64,000 nucleotides of DNA from positions 1 to 64,000 of the forward strand of contig NZ_LIVZ01000007.1 of assembly GCF_001905845.1 (NCBI RefSeq), written 5' to 3'. The notes under the pieces are model-generated. The model saw only the letters and a program-made list of their open reading frames with translations, had not been told where the DNA came from and ran no database searches. The stretch's first letter is position 1, and every line of letters begins with the position of its first letter. This DNA comes from Streptomyces sp. TSRI0107 (lineage in GTDB: Bacteria > Actinomycetota > Actinomycetes > Streptomycetales > Streptomycetaceae). The position numbers and the translations under genes are program-made. Positions 8,980 through 19,700 of the stretch are shown here, piece after piece.

Positions 8980-9789
8980 TCAGTGCCCGTGGTGGAGGGA
9001 TTTCGCGGACACGGGGAAGTCGAAGTAGGTGTCCGGGTAGGGCTCGGGCTTGTAGGTGAAGTGCCACCACTCCTCGGCAAGGTTCACGAATCCGAGGTCT
9101 TCCAGGGTGCTCTTCAGCAGCAGCCGGTTGGCGCGCTGTTCGCCCTGGACGCGTGGGTCGAGGGTGTGCGAGAGGGTGTCGAAGCAGTCGAATCCGGTGC
9201 CCATGTCGACGGAGTTGTCGGGGAATCGCTCGTCCCGCGGCGCGTAGCAGGGCACGAGGGGCTCGCCGGGGAGGTACGGCCGGGTGGGTTTGGCGGGGAG
9301 CTTCACGATGGTGAGGTCCACGGTGGAGCCTCGGCTGTGGCCGGATTTCTCGGCGATGTAACCGTCCGCGAACAGACGGGTCTTGTCGACGTTCGGGTAG
9401 AACTCGGCCTTCATCCGCTGGTCGTCGAGGTCCTTCGCCCAGCGCACGAAGTGGTCCACCGCGCGCTGCGGCCGGTAGCAGTCGTAGACCTTGAGGGTGT
9501 GGCCCTGGCGCAGCAGTTTCGTCTGGGCCTTGTGGAGGGCTTGTGCGGCGGGGCGGGTGAGGACGCACAGGGGCTGCCGGTAGCCGTCGATGCGTTCGCC
9601 GACGAAGTTGTGCGGGGTGAAGTAGCGCATCTCCTGGATGATCGTCCGGTCCACGCTGCGCAGCGCCACGAAGTCCTCGGGGGCCGTGGGTTCGGTCTTC
9701 GCCTGTGCGGTGGCGGTGGCCGCGGTCATGGTGAGCAGGGCGGCGGCCGCGGTGACGAGGCCGCGGGCCATCAGAGAGAGTCGTGTCAT
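8980..9789 (-). CDS. Secreted D-alanyl-D-alanine dipeptidase, VanX family (M15D)
   Basis: Zinc peptidase that cleaves D-Ala-D-Ala or related peptidoglycan dipeptides. The 269 residues start with a hydrophobic Sec signal peptide rich in alanine (about residues 7-30), so it acts outside the membrane. Zinc ligands are H151 and D158 in SGHSRGSTVDL and H243 in EWWHFTY; E240 is the catalytic base and R107 the expected substrate arginine. The ATG at 9789 has AGGGGA in front. No vanH/vanA/vanS neighbours are present, so a wall-turnover or D-Ala recycling role is more likely than glycopeptide resistance. Confidence 0.9.
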   Translation of the reverse strand: MTRLSLMARGLVTAAAALLTMTAATATAQAKTEPTAPEDFVALRSVDRTIIQEMRYFTPHNFVGERIDGYRQPLCVLTRPAAQALHKAQTKLLRQGHTLKVYDCYRPQRAVDHFVRWAKDLDDQRMKAEFYPNVDKTRLFADGYIAEKSGHSRGSTVDLTIVKLPAKPTRPYLPGEPLVPCYAPRDERFPDNSVDMGTGFDCFDTLSHTLDPRVQGEQRANRLLLKSTLEDLGFVNLAEEWWHFTYKPEPYPDTYFDFPVSAKSLHHGH

Positions 9790-9910
9790 GTCCCCTGCAT
9801 CTATCAGGCGCGGGTCACAGCAGGGAAGCGATCGGATGCAGTCCGCGCCCGATCGGGGGGACCCGAGTTCCGCTTGCCCTCTGCCGTGCCCGGTCCAGCC
9901 GTGACACACT

Positions 9911-9927
9911 TCTGACGATCCGTCAGA
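9911..9927. promoter_or_regulatory. Palindromic operator, TetR-type candidate
   Basis: The perfect inverted repeat TCTGACG-ATC-CGTCAGA lies 21 bp upstream of the TTG start of the DUF35 gene. Similar CTGACG-type palindromes precede acyl-CoA and lipid-transfer operons in actinomycetes and are typically bound by TetR-family repressors. No regulator gene adjoins it here. Confidence 0.5.
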
Positions 9928-9947
9928 CAACGGCTCGGGGAGGACCT

Positions 9948-10394
9948 TTGGCGCGCACCCGCACTCCTGTGGTCTCCGGCTGGTTCACCGGCGACGGGGA
10001 CGACCTCCGGCTCCTGGGCACACGCTGCTCGGCGTGCCGCTCGGTGTTCTTTCCGCGCGAGGAGATCCACTGCCGCAACCCCGGCTGTCCCGGCGGGGAC
10101 CTGGTGGAGGTGCCGCGCTCGCGCGAGGGGCGGATCTGGTCCTACACGGACAGCCGCTACCGGCCTCCGTCACCCTACGTGAGCGACCGGGAACTCTCCT
10201 GGGAGCCGTACGCGTTGATCGCTGTGGAGTTGCCGGCCGAGCGGCTGGTGGTGCTGGGGCAGGCGGTGCCCGGGATCACCGTCGACGACCTGGCGGTGGG
10301 CATGCCGGTGGAGGCCGTCCCCGGTGTGCTGCACGAGGACGCGGAGACGGTGTGGACGACGTGGAAGTGGCGGCCGAAGGGGGTGACTGCGTGA
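9948..10394 (+). CDS. Zn-ribbon/OB-fold protein (DUF35), acyl-CoA binding partner of thiolase
   Basis: DUF35 proteins combine a rubredoxin-like zinc ribbon with an OB fold. They act with SCP-x-type thiolases or aldolases in acyl-CoA and steroid side-chain metabolism. The 148 residues have four zinc cysteines (C27, C30, C42, C47), then the OB domain. The TTG start at 9948 is chosen because GGGGAGGA precedes it at the right distance and no ATG/GTG fits. The stop overlaps the GTG of the thiolase gene (GTGA), indicating translational coupling. Confidence 0.9.
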   Translation: MARTRTPVVSGWFTGDGDDLRLLGTRCSACRSVFFPREEIHCRNPGCPGGDLVEVPRSREGRIWSYTDSRYRPPSPYVSDRELSWEPYALIAVELPAERLVVLGQAVPGITVDDLAVGMPVEAVPGVLHEDAETVWTTWKWRPKGVTA

Positions 10395-11581
10395 CGGACG
10401 AGGTGGCGGTGCTGGGCGTGGGCATGCACCCCTGGGGCAAGTGGGGACGCGGCTTCGTCGAGTACGGCGTGGCGGCGGCCCGCGCGGCGCTCGCGGACGC
10501 GGGACTGCGGTGGCAGGACGTCGACTCCGTCGCCGGGGCCGACACGGTGCGCGGCGGCTATCAGGGATATGTGTCCGGGGCGACGTTCGCCAAGGCGCTG
10601 GGCTGGCAGGGCGCCCGGGTGACGAGCGTGTACGCGGCGTGCGCGTCGGGGGCGCAGGCCGTGCACACCGCGCGGGCGCAGATCCTGTCCGGGCTGGCGG
10701 ATGTCGTGCTGGTGGTGGGCGCCGACGCGGCGCCGAAGGGGTTCTTCCGGCCGGCGGGCGGGGACCGGCCGGAAGAACCCGACTGGCTGCGCTTCCGTGT
10801 GCTGGGGGGCGACCAATCCGGCGTACCTCGGGCTGTACGCCCGCCGTCGGATGGCGGTGCACGGCGACACCTTGGAGGACTTCGCCCAGGTCAAGGTGAA
10901 GAACGCGGCCCTGGGCGCGCTGAATCCGAACGCGCGCTACCGGCGGCGGACCACCGCCGAGGAGGTGGCCGCCTCTCCGGTGGTCGCCGATCCGCTGCGG
11001 CTGCTCGACATCTGCGCGACGTCGGACGGCGGAGCGGCAGTGGTGCTGACGGGGATGGACTTCGCCCGTCGGCGCGGACTGACGGAGCCGGTGCGGATCC
11101 GGGCGGTGTCCACGGTGACTCCGCGCTACCCGAACACGGTGCTGGACCTCCCGGACATCGCCACCGACTCCGCGGTGGCCGTGGATCCCCCGGCCGGGAC
11201 CTTCCGCGAGTCGATCGCGCGGGCCGCCTACGAGGAGGCGGGCATAGGCCCGGAGGAGCTGTCGCTCGCCGAGGTGTACGACCTGTCCACCGCGCTCGAG
11301 CTGCAGTGGTACGAGGATTTGGGGATGTGCGGCGCGGGCGAGGCGGCGAAGCTGCTGCGCGAGGGCGTGACCGGGCCGGACGGGCGCACACCGGTGAACC
11401 CCAGCGGCGGGCTGGCGTCCTTCGGAGAGGCGGTCCGGCCCAGGCGATCGCCCAGACCTGCGAGCTGACCTGGCAGTTGAGGGGCACCGCGGGCGACCGG
11501 CAGATCGCGGGGGCGCGCGTCGGCATCGCGGCCAACCAGGGGCTGTTCGGGCACGGATCGGCGGTGATCGCGGTGCGGTGA
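10391..11581 (+). pseudogene. Thiolase/lipid-transfer protein (SCP-x type) with two compensating frameshifts
   Basis: Partner thiolase of the upstream DUF35 protein. The reading frame from the GTG at 10391 gives a good thiolase N-terminus (VYAACASGAQAVHTAR) up to about 10808. The homologous sequence then continues in the next frame (ATNPAYLGLYARRRM to NPSGGLASFGEAV) until about 11433, and returns to the first frame for the C-terminus (AQAIAQTCELTWQLRG to the stop). One extra G in the run at 10804-10809 and one missing C near 11432 explain both shifts. The first frame stays open throughout, so an automatic call would give a 396-residue protein with a nonsense middle of about 208 residues. Either a sequencing error pair or a true pseudogene. 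Confidence 0.85.
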
Positions 11582-11743
11582 GGGGGGGTGTCACGCCGGG
11601 GCGCGCACTCGGGCAGCGCGTACGCCGGTCCGGCGGGCGTACGAACGCGACCCCGCCCTCGTAGCCCTGACGAGGGAGGCCATACGTACGCTGCGTGACC
11701 GACCAGGAATGCTGCGTGAACGTCTCATGAACTGGGCCAGGGC

Positions 11744-13423
11744 GTGCGCGGGCGGGGCCATCATGCTCCCGTGCGCACCTGGTCGGACACGCTCCGCTTC
11801 GCTTTCCAACCGGTGGTCAACCTGTCCACCGGCGGGATCGCGGCACTGGAGATCCTCGCCCGCCCGGAAGCCGGCGACATCCTGGCCGAGGCACGTCGGG
11901 ACCCCGAACTCGACGGGCGGCTGGCCGTGTCGGCGGTCCGGGCGGCGGTTCGCCACGAGACGCTGCTGCCGCTGCACGTCAACGTGTTCGCGGGGACCCT
12001 CGCGGACCTCGGTGGGCTCGCGCCCCTGCACGACGCGGTACGCGCGGCGGGGCGGCTGCCCTGGGAGGTGACCGTCGACATCGGCCCGCCGTACACCCAC
12101 GTGCCGCAGCAGGCGCTGCTGGAGGCCGTGGCCGCGCTGCGCGAGCAGGGCTTCCGGGTCAGCGCGGACGGTGTCGGCGACGGTGACGTACCGCTGCGGC
12201 TGCTCACGGATCTGGCGCCCGACCTGGTCAAGCTGGACGGGTCGTTGCTGGCGCGGCCCGCCGCGGTGCGGGCCATGCGGACGCTCTGCGACGAGTCGGG
12301 GGCGCTGCTCGCCGTCGAGGGTGTGGAGACCGAGCTGCAGTGTGCGACGGCGTTGTCGGCCGGGGCGCAACTGGCCCAGGGCCTGCTGTTCGCCCCGCCG
12401 GCCAGGCTGCCCGCGGTGGACGTGTACGTTCCGCCCCGTTCCCCGGCCTTCGAGGGGGCGACGCGGTCGGGCCCGTCGGTGCGCGAGTTCGTGCGGCCGG
12501 CCGCGCTGCTGCCCGACACCGCGTCCGCGTCCCAGGTGCGGGCCCTGCTGACCGGGTCGCCGGACGTGTCGGGGGTGCTGCTCGTGGACCGGGAGGGCGT
12601 GCCGGTCCGGTCCGTGCACCGGTCCCGGTTCCTGCTGTCGATGTCGGGCCGGTACGGGCACGCGTTGTACGCCGACCGGCCCGCCGCCCGGCTGGGCGAT
12701 CCGCCGCGGACGGTCGGGGTCGACGCCACCGCCTGGGAGGTGCTGGACGTGGTGGCGGACGGCGCGCGGGACCGTACGTCGGACGATGTTGCGGTGGTCG
12801 ACGTCCACGGGCGGTGCGTGGGGGTCGTACGGCTCGCGGATCTGGTCCGGGCGCTGGCCGAGTCCCGCGTCGAGGAGGCGGCCGGGCTCAATCCGCTGAC
12901 GCGGCTGCCCGGTTCGGACGCGATCACCGGCGAGGTGGACCGGCGGATCGCGGACGGCCGGGTGTTCGCGGTGAGTTGGCTGGATGTCGATCACTTCAAG
13001 CAGGTGAACGACGGCGCCGGGTTCGCCGCGGGCGACGAGTTGATCCGTTCGGTGGGGCGGGCGTTGCAGCTGGCGGCGTCGGGCAGCACTCGCGTGGGGC
13101 ACATCGGCGGGGACGACTTCCTGGTGCTGGGAGACCCGGAGGGGCTCGATCGGCTCGCCGCCTCGGTGCTCGACGCGCCCTGGTCGGCGGGCGGCCGGCC
13201 GGTGACGCTGTCCCTGGCCACGGTGGTGTGCGGGCCGGGCAGTGTGGCGGATCACCGGCAGGTGGCCGCGTCCCTGGCGCCGCTGAAGAGGGCCGCGAAG
13301 GCGCTGACCGGGGCGAGTTGGGTGCTGGGGCGGGCGGGGCTGCCGGGGCACGAGGTTCTGCGGGGCGTGGAGTCGGTGCCGCGGCAGGCGGGGTGCGCCG
13401 TGTCGGAGCCGGGGCGAGGCTGA
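11744..13423 (+). CDS. EAL-CBS-GGDEF protein (cyclic-di-GMP signalling)
   Basis: Predicted cytoplasmic c-di-GMP protein of up to 559 residues, with no membrane segments. Order: EAL-like domain (about 15-235), CBS-pair-like region (about 245-370), GGDEF domain (about 385-545) with GGDDF at 455-459. The EAL part keeps ALEIL, the asparagine in HVNVF, VKLD and VEGVET. It lacks the ITE glutamate (TVDI instead) and the DDFG aspartate pair (ADGVGDG), so phosphodiesterase activity is doubtful. No RxxD inhibitory site precedes GGDDF. The start is uncertain: GTG at 11744, or GTG at 11771, which removes nine residues; neither has a strong ribosome site. A hairpin terminator follows. Confidence 0.88.
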   Translation: MRGRGHHAPVRTWSDTLRFAFQPVVNLSTGGIAALEILARPEAGDILAEARRDPELDGRLAVSAVRAAVRHETLLPLHVNVFAGTLADLGGLAPLHDAVRAAGRLPWEVTVDIGPPYTHVPQQALLEAVAALREQGFRVSADGVGDGDVPLRLLTDLAPDLVKLDGSLLARPAAVRAMRTLCDESGALLAVEGVETELQCATALSAGAQLAQGLLFAPPARLPAVDVYVPPRSPAFEGATRSGPSVREFVRPAALLPDTASASQVRALLTGSPDVSGVLLVDREGVPVRSVHRSRFLLSMSGRYGHALYADRPAARLGDPPRTVGVDATAWEVLDVVADGARDRTSDDVAVVDVHGRCVGVVRLADLVRALAESRVEEAAGLNPLTRLPGSDAITGEVDRRIADGRVFAVSWLDVDHFKQVNDGAGFAAGDELIRSVGRALQLAASGSTRVGHIGGDDFLVLGDPEGLDRLAASVLDAPWSAGGRPVTLSLATVVCGPGSVADHRQVAASLAPLKRAAKALTGASWVLGRAGLPGHEVLRGVESVPRQAGCAVSEPGRG

Positions 13424-13460
13424 TCGGCCCGCGGGCGGCCGGTACCGCGGCCGTCGGTAC

Positions 13461-13487
13461 GGCCGTGCCGTGCACGGCGGCACGGCC
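13461..13487 (+). terminator. Hairpin terminator after the EAL-CBS-GGDEF gene
   Basis: A perfect 10-bp GC stem (GGCCGTGCCG/CGGCACGGCC) with a 7-nt loop lies 38 bp past the stop. It has no T-tract. Confidence 0.55.
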
Positions 13488-13748
13488 CGCACAAGTGACC
13501 GAAAACCGTTGCGGTCGCCGACCTTGACGGTCCCTGGGCGCCGGTGAACACTTCCCGGTGTCGGCCGACATCGCCGTACATTCTCGGCGTATTCCGGCGC
13601 CGCGCCGCATGGGCTCCTGAGCCACGGCCCACTCCCCCACAGGCGTTTCACGCAAGCCACTGAGCCAGAGAGCCACGGGAGCAACGGGAACCGCATCCTG
13701 CACAGGGCATCGGGGTCGTTCACCCCGGGACAGGGCCTAGGAGCCGCC
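13488..13748 (+). other. Upstream region of glpF-glpK
   Basis: About 260 non-coding bases lead to glpF. A TTGACG hexamer at 13524-13529 is the best -35 seen, but the matching -10 (AACACT, 17 bp on) is poor, so I do not call a promoter. No obvious GylR-type palindrome is recognised, and no regulator gene is adjacent. Confidence 0.4.
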
Positions 13749-14498
13749 ATGAGCAACGGAGACATCCTCGTCGGCGAGATCATCGGCACCGCGATCCTGA
13801 TCCTCTTCGGTGCCGGCGTGTGCGCCGCCGTCACCCTCAGACACTCCAAGGCGCGGGCCTCCGGGTGGATCGTGATCGCGTTCGGCTGGGGGTTCGCGGT
13901 GCTGGCGGGCGCGTACACGGCCGCACCGCTCTCCGGCGGGCATCTCAATCCGGCCGTCACCCTCGGGATCGCCGTCGACACCGGTGAGTGGGGCGAGGTC
14001 TGGGTCTATCTGCTGGGGCAGATGATCGGTGCGATGCTCGGCGCGGTCCTCGCCTACCTGGTCTACTTCGCGCAGTTCCAGGCCAACGTCCGGACGACGG
14101 GAACGACCGAGGGGACGGCCGACGAGCCCACGCCGACGCTCGGCGTGTTCTCCACCGTCCCGGAGATCCGCCACCCGGTCGCCAACCTGGTCACGGAGAT
14201 CATCGCCACGATCGCGCTGGTCCTGCCGATCCTCGCCTTCGGGCTGACCGAGGGACTCGGCGAGTCCGGCACCACGGCGCTGATCGTCTCCCTGCTCGTC
14301 GTCGGCATCGGTCTCTCGCTCGGCGGGCCGACCGGGTACGCCATCAACCCCGCGCGCGACCTCGGCCCGCGCATCGTGCACAGCTTCCTGCCGATACCGA
14401 ACAAGGGAACCTCCGACTGGGGTTACGCCTGGGTCCCGGTGGCCGGCCCGCTGATCGGAGGAGCACTCGCCGGCCTCGTCTACAACGCAGCCTTCTGA
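13749..14498 (+). CDS. glpF: Glycerol uptake facilitator (MIP/aquaglyceroporin)
   Basis: Membrane channel for facilitated glycerol entry. The 249-residue protein has six predicted membrane helices and the two half-helix signatures: HLNPAVT (NPA 67-69) and AINPARDLGPR (NPA 200-202, followed by selectivity arginine 203). The D in NPARD is typical of glycerol rather than water channels. The ATG follows TAGGAG. glpK starts 20 bp after the stop, giving a glycerol uptake and trapping operon. Streptomyces also carries the gyl operon elsewhere, so this may be a second glycerol system. Confidence 0.94.
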   Translation: MSNGDILVGEIIGTAILILFGAGVCAAVTLRHSKARASGWIVIAFGWGFAVLAGAYTAAPLSGGHLNPAVTLGIAVDTGEWGEVWVYLLGQMIGAMLGAVLAYLVYFAQFQANVRTTGTTEGTADEPTPTLGVFSTVPEIRHPVANLVTEIIATIALVLPILAFGLTEGLGESGTTALIVSLLVVGIGLSLGGPTGYAINPARDLGPRIVHSFLPIPNKGTSDWGYAWVPVAGPLIGGALAGLVYNAAF

Positions 14499-14518
14499 AC
14501 CGAGCCCGAGAGGTGGCC

Positions 14519-16039
<1,521 letters not shown>

Positions 16040-16069
16040 GTCCGCGCGGGCGGGGTATCCGATGTGGAC

Positions 16070-16107
16070 CACGGTCCGTACCCCAGTCGGCGGGGGTACG
16101 GGCCGTG
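16070..16107. terminator. Bidirectional terminator between glpK and cvnD
   Basis: A 15-bp stem (CACGGTCCGTACCCC with one wobble pair) with an 8-nt loop lies 30 bp past the glpK stop and 13 bp past the end of convergent cvnD. Confidence 0.85.
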
Positions 16108-16120
16108 CCTGTGGGCCGCG

Positions 16121-16726
16121 TCAGGTGGTGACGGCCTGACGGCGGTCCGCCGCGTGGGCCATCGCGTGGCGGACCACGCCGACCAGGACGTCCTTCACCG
16201 ACTCGCGGTCCCGGGCGTCGCAGAGCAGCAGCGGAACCGCGTCGTCCAGATCGAGGGCCCTGCGGACCTCGTCCGCCGGGTAACGGGCGGCTCCCTCGAA
16301 GCAGTTGACGCCGACGAGGAAGGGTATGGACCGTCGCTCGAAGTAGTCGACGGCGGCGAAGCAGTCCTCCAGCCGACGGGTGTCGGCGAGGACGACCGCG
16401 CCGAGCGCGCCCTCGGAGAGTTCGTCCCACATGAACCAGAAGCGCTCCTGACCGGGCGTGCCGAAGAGGTACAGCACCAGGTCCTCGCGCAGCGTGATGC
16501 GGCCGAAGTCCATCGCCACGGTGGTGGTGTGCTTGCCTTCCACACCGCTGAGGTCGTCGACCGGGCGTCCGGCCTCGGTGAGTGGTTCCTCGGTGCGCAG
16601 TGGTCGGATCTCGCTGACCGCTCCGACGAGGGTGGTCTTGCCGACGCCGAAGCCGCCGGCCACCAGGATCTTGAGCGTGACGGGCTCGACCGGGGGCTTG
16701 CCGCGCTCAGAACGCCCGAAGATCAT
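16121..16726 (-). CDS. cvnD: Conservon ATP/GTP-binding protein CvnD
   Basis: Small Ras-like GTPase of the Streptomyces conservons, which form membrane-linked signalling complexes reminiscent of G-protein systems. The 201 residues show the P-loop GGFGVGKTT at 24-32, the TPGQERFWFMW switch-II region with its glutamine, and a NC-type base-recognition segment (VGVNCFEG). The ATG is preceded by AGGAG. Unusually, it does not follow cvnC: it overlaps the 3' end of the fused oxoprolinase gene by 20 bp and is probably translationally coupled to it. Confidence 0.93.
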   Translation of the reverse strand: MIFGRSERGKPPVEPVTLKILVAGGFGVGKTTLVGAVSEIRPLRTEEPLTEAGRPVDDLSGVEGKHTTTVAMDFGRITLREDLVLYLFGTPGQERFWFMWDELSEGALGAVVLADTRRLEDCFAAVDYFERRSIPFLVGVNCFEGAARYPADEVRRALDLDDAVPLLLCDARDRESVKDVLVGVVRHAMAHAADRRQAVTT

Positions 16727-19700
16727 CGATCTGTTCTCCTGCTCGCTGGGGGTGGGTGGACGGGGGGCCGTAGCCTCCGCCGCCGGGGGTTTCGACGACG
16801 AGTACGTCGTCGGGGCCGACGGACGCGGTGTCGCTGCCGGCGAGGGCGGTGACCGTGCCGTCGGCGTGCTCTACGCGGTTGGCGCCCAGGGCGCCGGGCT
16901 CGCCGCCAGCCATGCCGTACGGCGGGACGCGGCGGTGCTGGGAGAGCGTGGTGACCGTCATCGGCTCGCGGAAGCGGATGCGGCGCACGGCTCCGTCGCC
17001 GCCGCGCCAGCGGCCCGCTCCCCCGCTGCCGCGGCGGACCGAGAACTCCTCCAGCAGCACGGGCAGCCGCCATTCGAGGACTTCCGGGTCGGTCAGCCGG
17101 GAGTTGGTCATGTGGGTCTGCACGACGCTCGCGCCGGGGAAGCCGTCACCGGCGCCGGAGCCGGAGGCGATGGTTTCGTAGTACTGGTGGCGTTCGTTGC
17201 CGAAGGTGACGTTGTTCATCGTGCCGGAGCCCTCCGCCTGGACGCCGAGCGCCGCGTACAGGGCGCCGGTGATGGCCTGGGAGGTCTCCACGTTGCCGGC
17301 GACGACCGCCGCAGGCGGTTCCGGCGCGAGCATCGAGCCCGGCGGCACGACGATCCGGATCGGGCGCAGGCAGCCGTCGTTGAGCGGGATGTCGTCGGCC
17401 ACCAGGGTGCGGAACACGTAGAGGACGGCCGCGTTGACGACGGCGTACGGCGCGTTGAAGTTGGTGGCCAGCTGGGCTGAGGTACCGGTGAAGTCGACGG
17501 TGGCGGAGCGGTTTTCGCGGTCCACGCGCACGCGTACGCGGATGACGGCGCCGGAGTCGGTCTCGTAGGCGTACTCGCCGTCGTCGAGGGCGTCGATGAC
17601 GCGGCGCACCGCTTCCTCGGCGTTGTCCTGGACGTGCCGCATGTAGGCCTGGACGACGTCGAGGCCGAAGTCCTCGATCATGCGGGTGACTTCGTCGACG
17701 CCTTTCTGGTTGGCGGCGATCTGGGCGCGCAGGTCGGCGAGATTGGTCCGCGGATTGCGGGAGGGGTGGGGCGCCTCGGTGAGCAGGCGGTGGGTCTCCG
17801 TCTCGCGGAAGCGGCCGTTCTCGGCGAGCAGCCAGTTGTCGAAGAGGACGCCTTCCTCCTCGATGGTGCGGCTGTCGGCGGGCATCGAGCCGGGGGCGAT
17901 GCCGCCGATCTCGGCGTGGTGACCGCGGGAGGCGACGTAGAACAGGATCCGGTCACCCTCTGTGTCCGACGGGCGGTTGGTGTCGAAGACGGGGGTGATC
18001 ACGGTGACGTCGGGCAGGTGGGTGCCGCCGTGGTACGGGTCGTTGACGGCGTAGGTGTCGCCGGGGCGCATCCGGGAGCCGCGCCGGCGGATGACCTCCT
18101 TGACGCTGGTTCCCATGGAGCCCAGGTGGACGGGGATGTGCGGGGCGTTGGCCACCAGGTTTCCGTCCGGGTCGAAGAGGGCGCAGGAGAAGTCCAGGCG
18201 TTCCTTGATGTTGACGGACTGGGCGGTCGATTCCAGGCGGGCGCCCATCTGTTCGGCGATCGACATGAAGAGGTTGTTGAAGACTTCGAGGAGAACGGGA
18301 TCGACTTTTGTGTCGATGTCGGAACTCTCCGTAATCGCGGTGCGTTCCATGACCAGATGCCCGTCGTCGGTGGCCGTGGCCTGCCAGCCGTGGTCGACGA
18401 CGGTCGTCGCACTGGCCTCGGTGATGATCGCGGGGCCGGTGACGGTCTCGCCGGGCGGCAGTGCCTCCCGGCGGTGCAGGGGTACGTCGCGCCAGGTTCC
18501 GCGGGTGTGGAGGCGGACCGTGTCCGGGGTGGCGGTGCGGCCCTCGTACGGGGCGAGGGCGGAGAGATCGGGGGGTGTGGTGAGGCCGGTGGCTTCCACG
18601 GAGAGGGCTTCGACGACGATCGGGCGGTCGAGGGTGAAGGAGTACGTGGCGCGATGACGTGCTTCGAAGTCCTGCCGCATGCCGGTGGGGTCGGTGAGCC
18701 GGACGGTGAGGGCGGTGTCGGTGCCGTCGTAGCGGAGCTGGGCGCGTCGGGTGACCTCGACACGGTCCTCGGGGATGTCCTCGGCGAGGAGTTCCGCGCG
18801 GGCGGCGGCCTCCAGGTCGTCCGCGGTCTTGAGGACGCCGGGCATCGCCGCGGGCTCCAGTGGCGCCTCGACGGACTGTTCCCGCATGGCGGTGGTGTCG
18901 GCGAGGCCGATGCCGAGGGCCGAGAGGACTCCCGCCATGGGCGGGACGAGGACGGTGCGGATGCCGAGCGAGTCGGCGACCATGCAGGCGTGCTGGCCGC
19001 CCGCCCCGCCGAAGGTGGTGAAGGCGTAGCGGGTGACGTCGTGGCCTTTCTGGACGGAGATCCGCTTGACGGCGTTGGCGATGTTGGCGACGGCGATCCG
19101 CAGGTATCCCTCGGCGACCTGCTCGGCGGTGCGGTCGTCGCCCGTGCGTTCGTGGATCTCCCGTGTGAGGGCCGCGAAGCGGTCGCGGACCAGGGCAGCG
19201 TCCAGCGGCTGGTCGCCGCCGGGGCCGAACACGCGGGGGAAGTACGCGGGCTGGATGCGGCCGAGCATGACGTTGGCGTCGGTGACGGTGAGCGGACCGC
19301 CGCGGCGGTAGCAGGCGGGGCCCGGGTCCGCGCCCGCCGAGTCCGGCCCTACGCGGTAGCGGGAGCCGTCGAAGTGCAGCACCGAACCGCCGCCCGCCGC
19401 GACGGTGTGGATGTCGAGCATCGGCGCGCGCAGCCGGACGCCGGCGATCCGCGTGGTGAAGACGCGTTCGTAGGCGCCGGCGAAGTGGGACACGTCCGTG
19501 GAGGTGCCGCCCATGTCGAAGCCGATGACGCGGTCGAAGCCGGCCAGCTGCGACATCCGGGCCATGCCGACGATGCCGCCGGCCGGTCCGGACAGGATGG
19601 CGTCCTTGCCGCGGAACTGGCCGGCCTCGGTGAGGCCGCCGTTGGACTGCATGAACATCAGCCGTACGCCGTGGAGCTCGTCGGCGACCTGCCGGACGTA

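Noticed and set aside
8980..9789. Glycopeptide-resistance vanX
   Set aside because: Single VanX-like gene with a signal peptide and no vanR/S/H/A neighbours; a secreted wall-turnover dipeptidase fits better.
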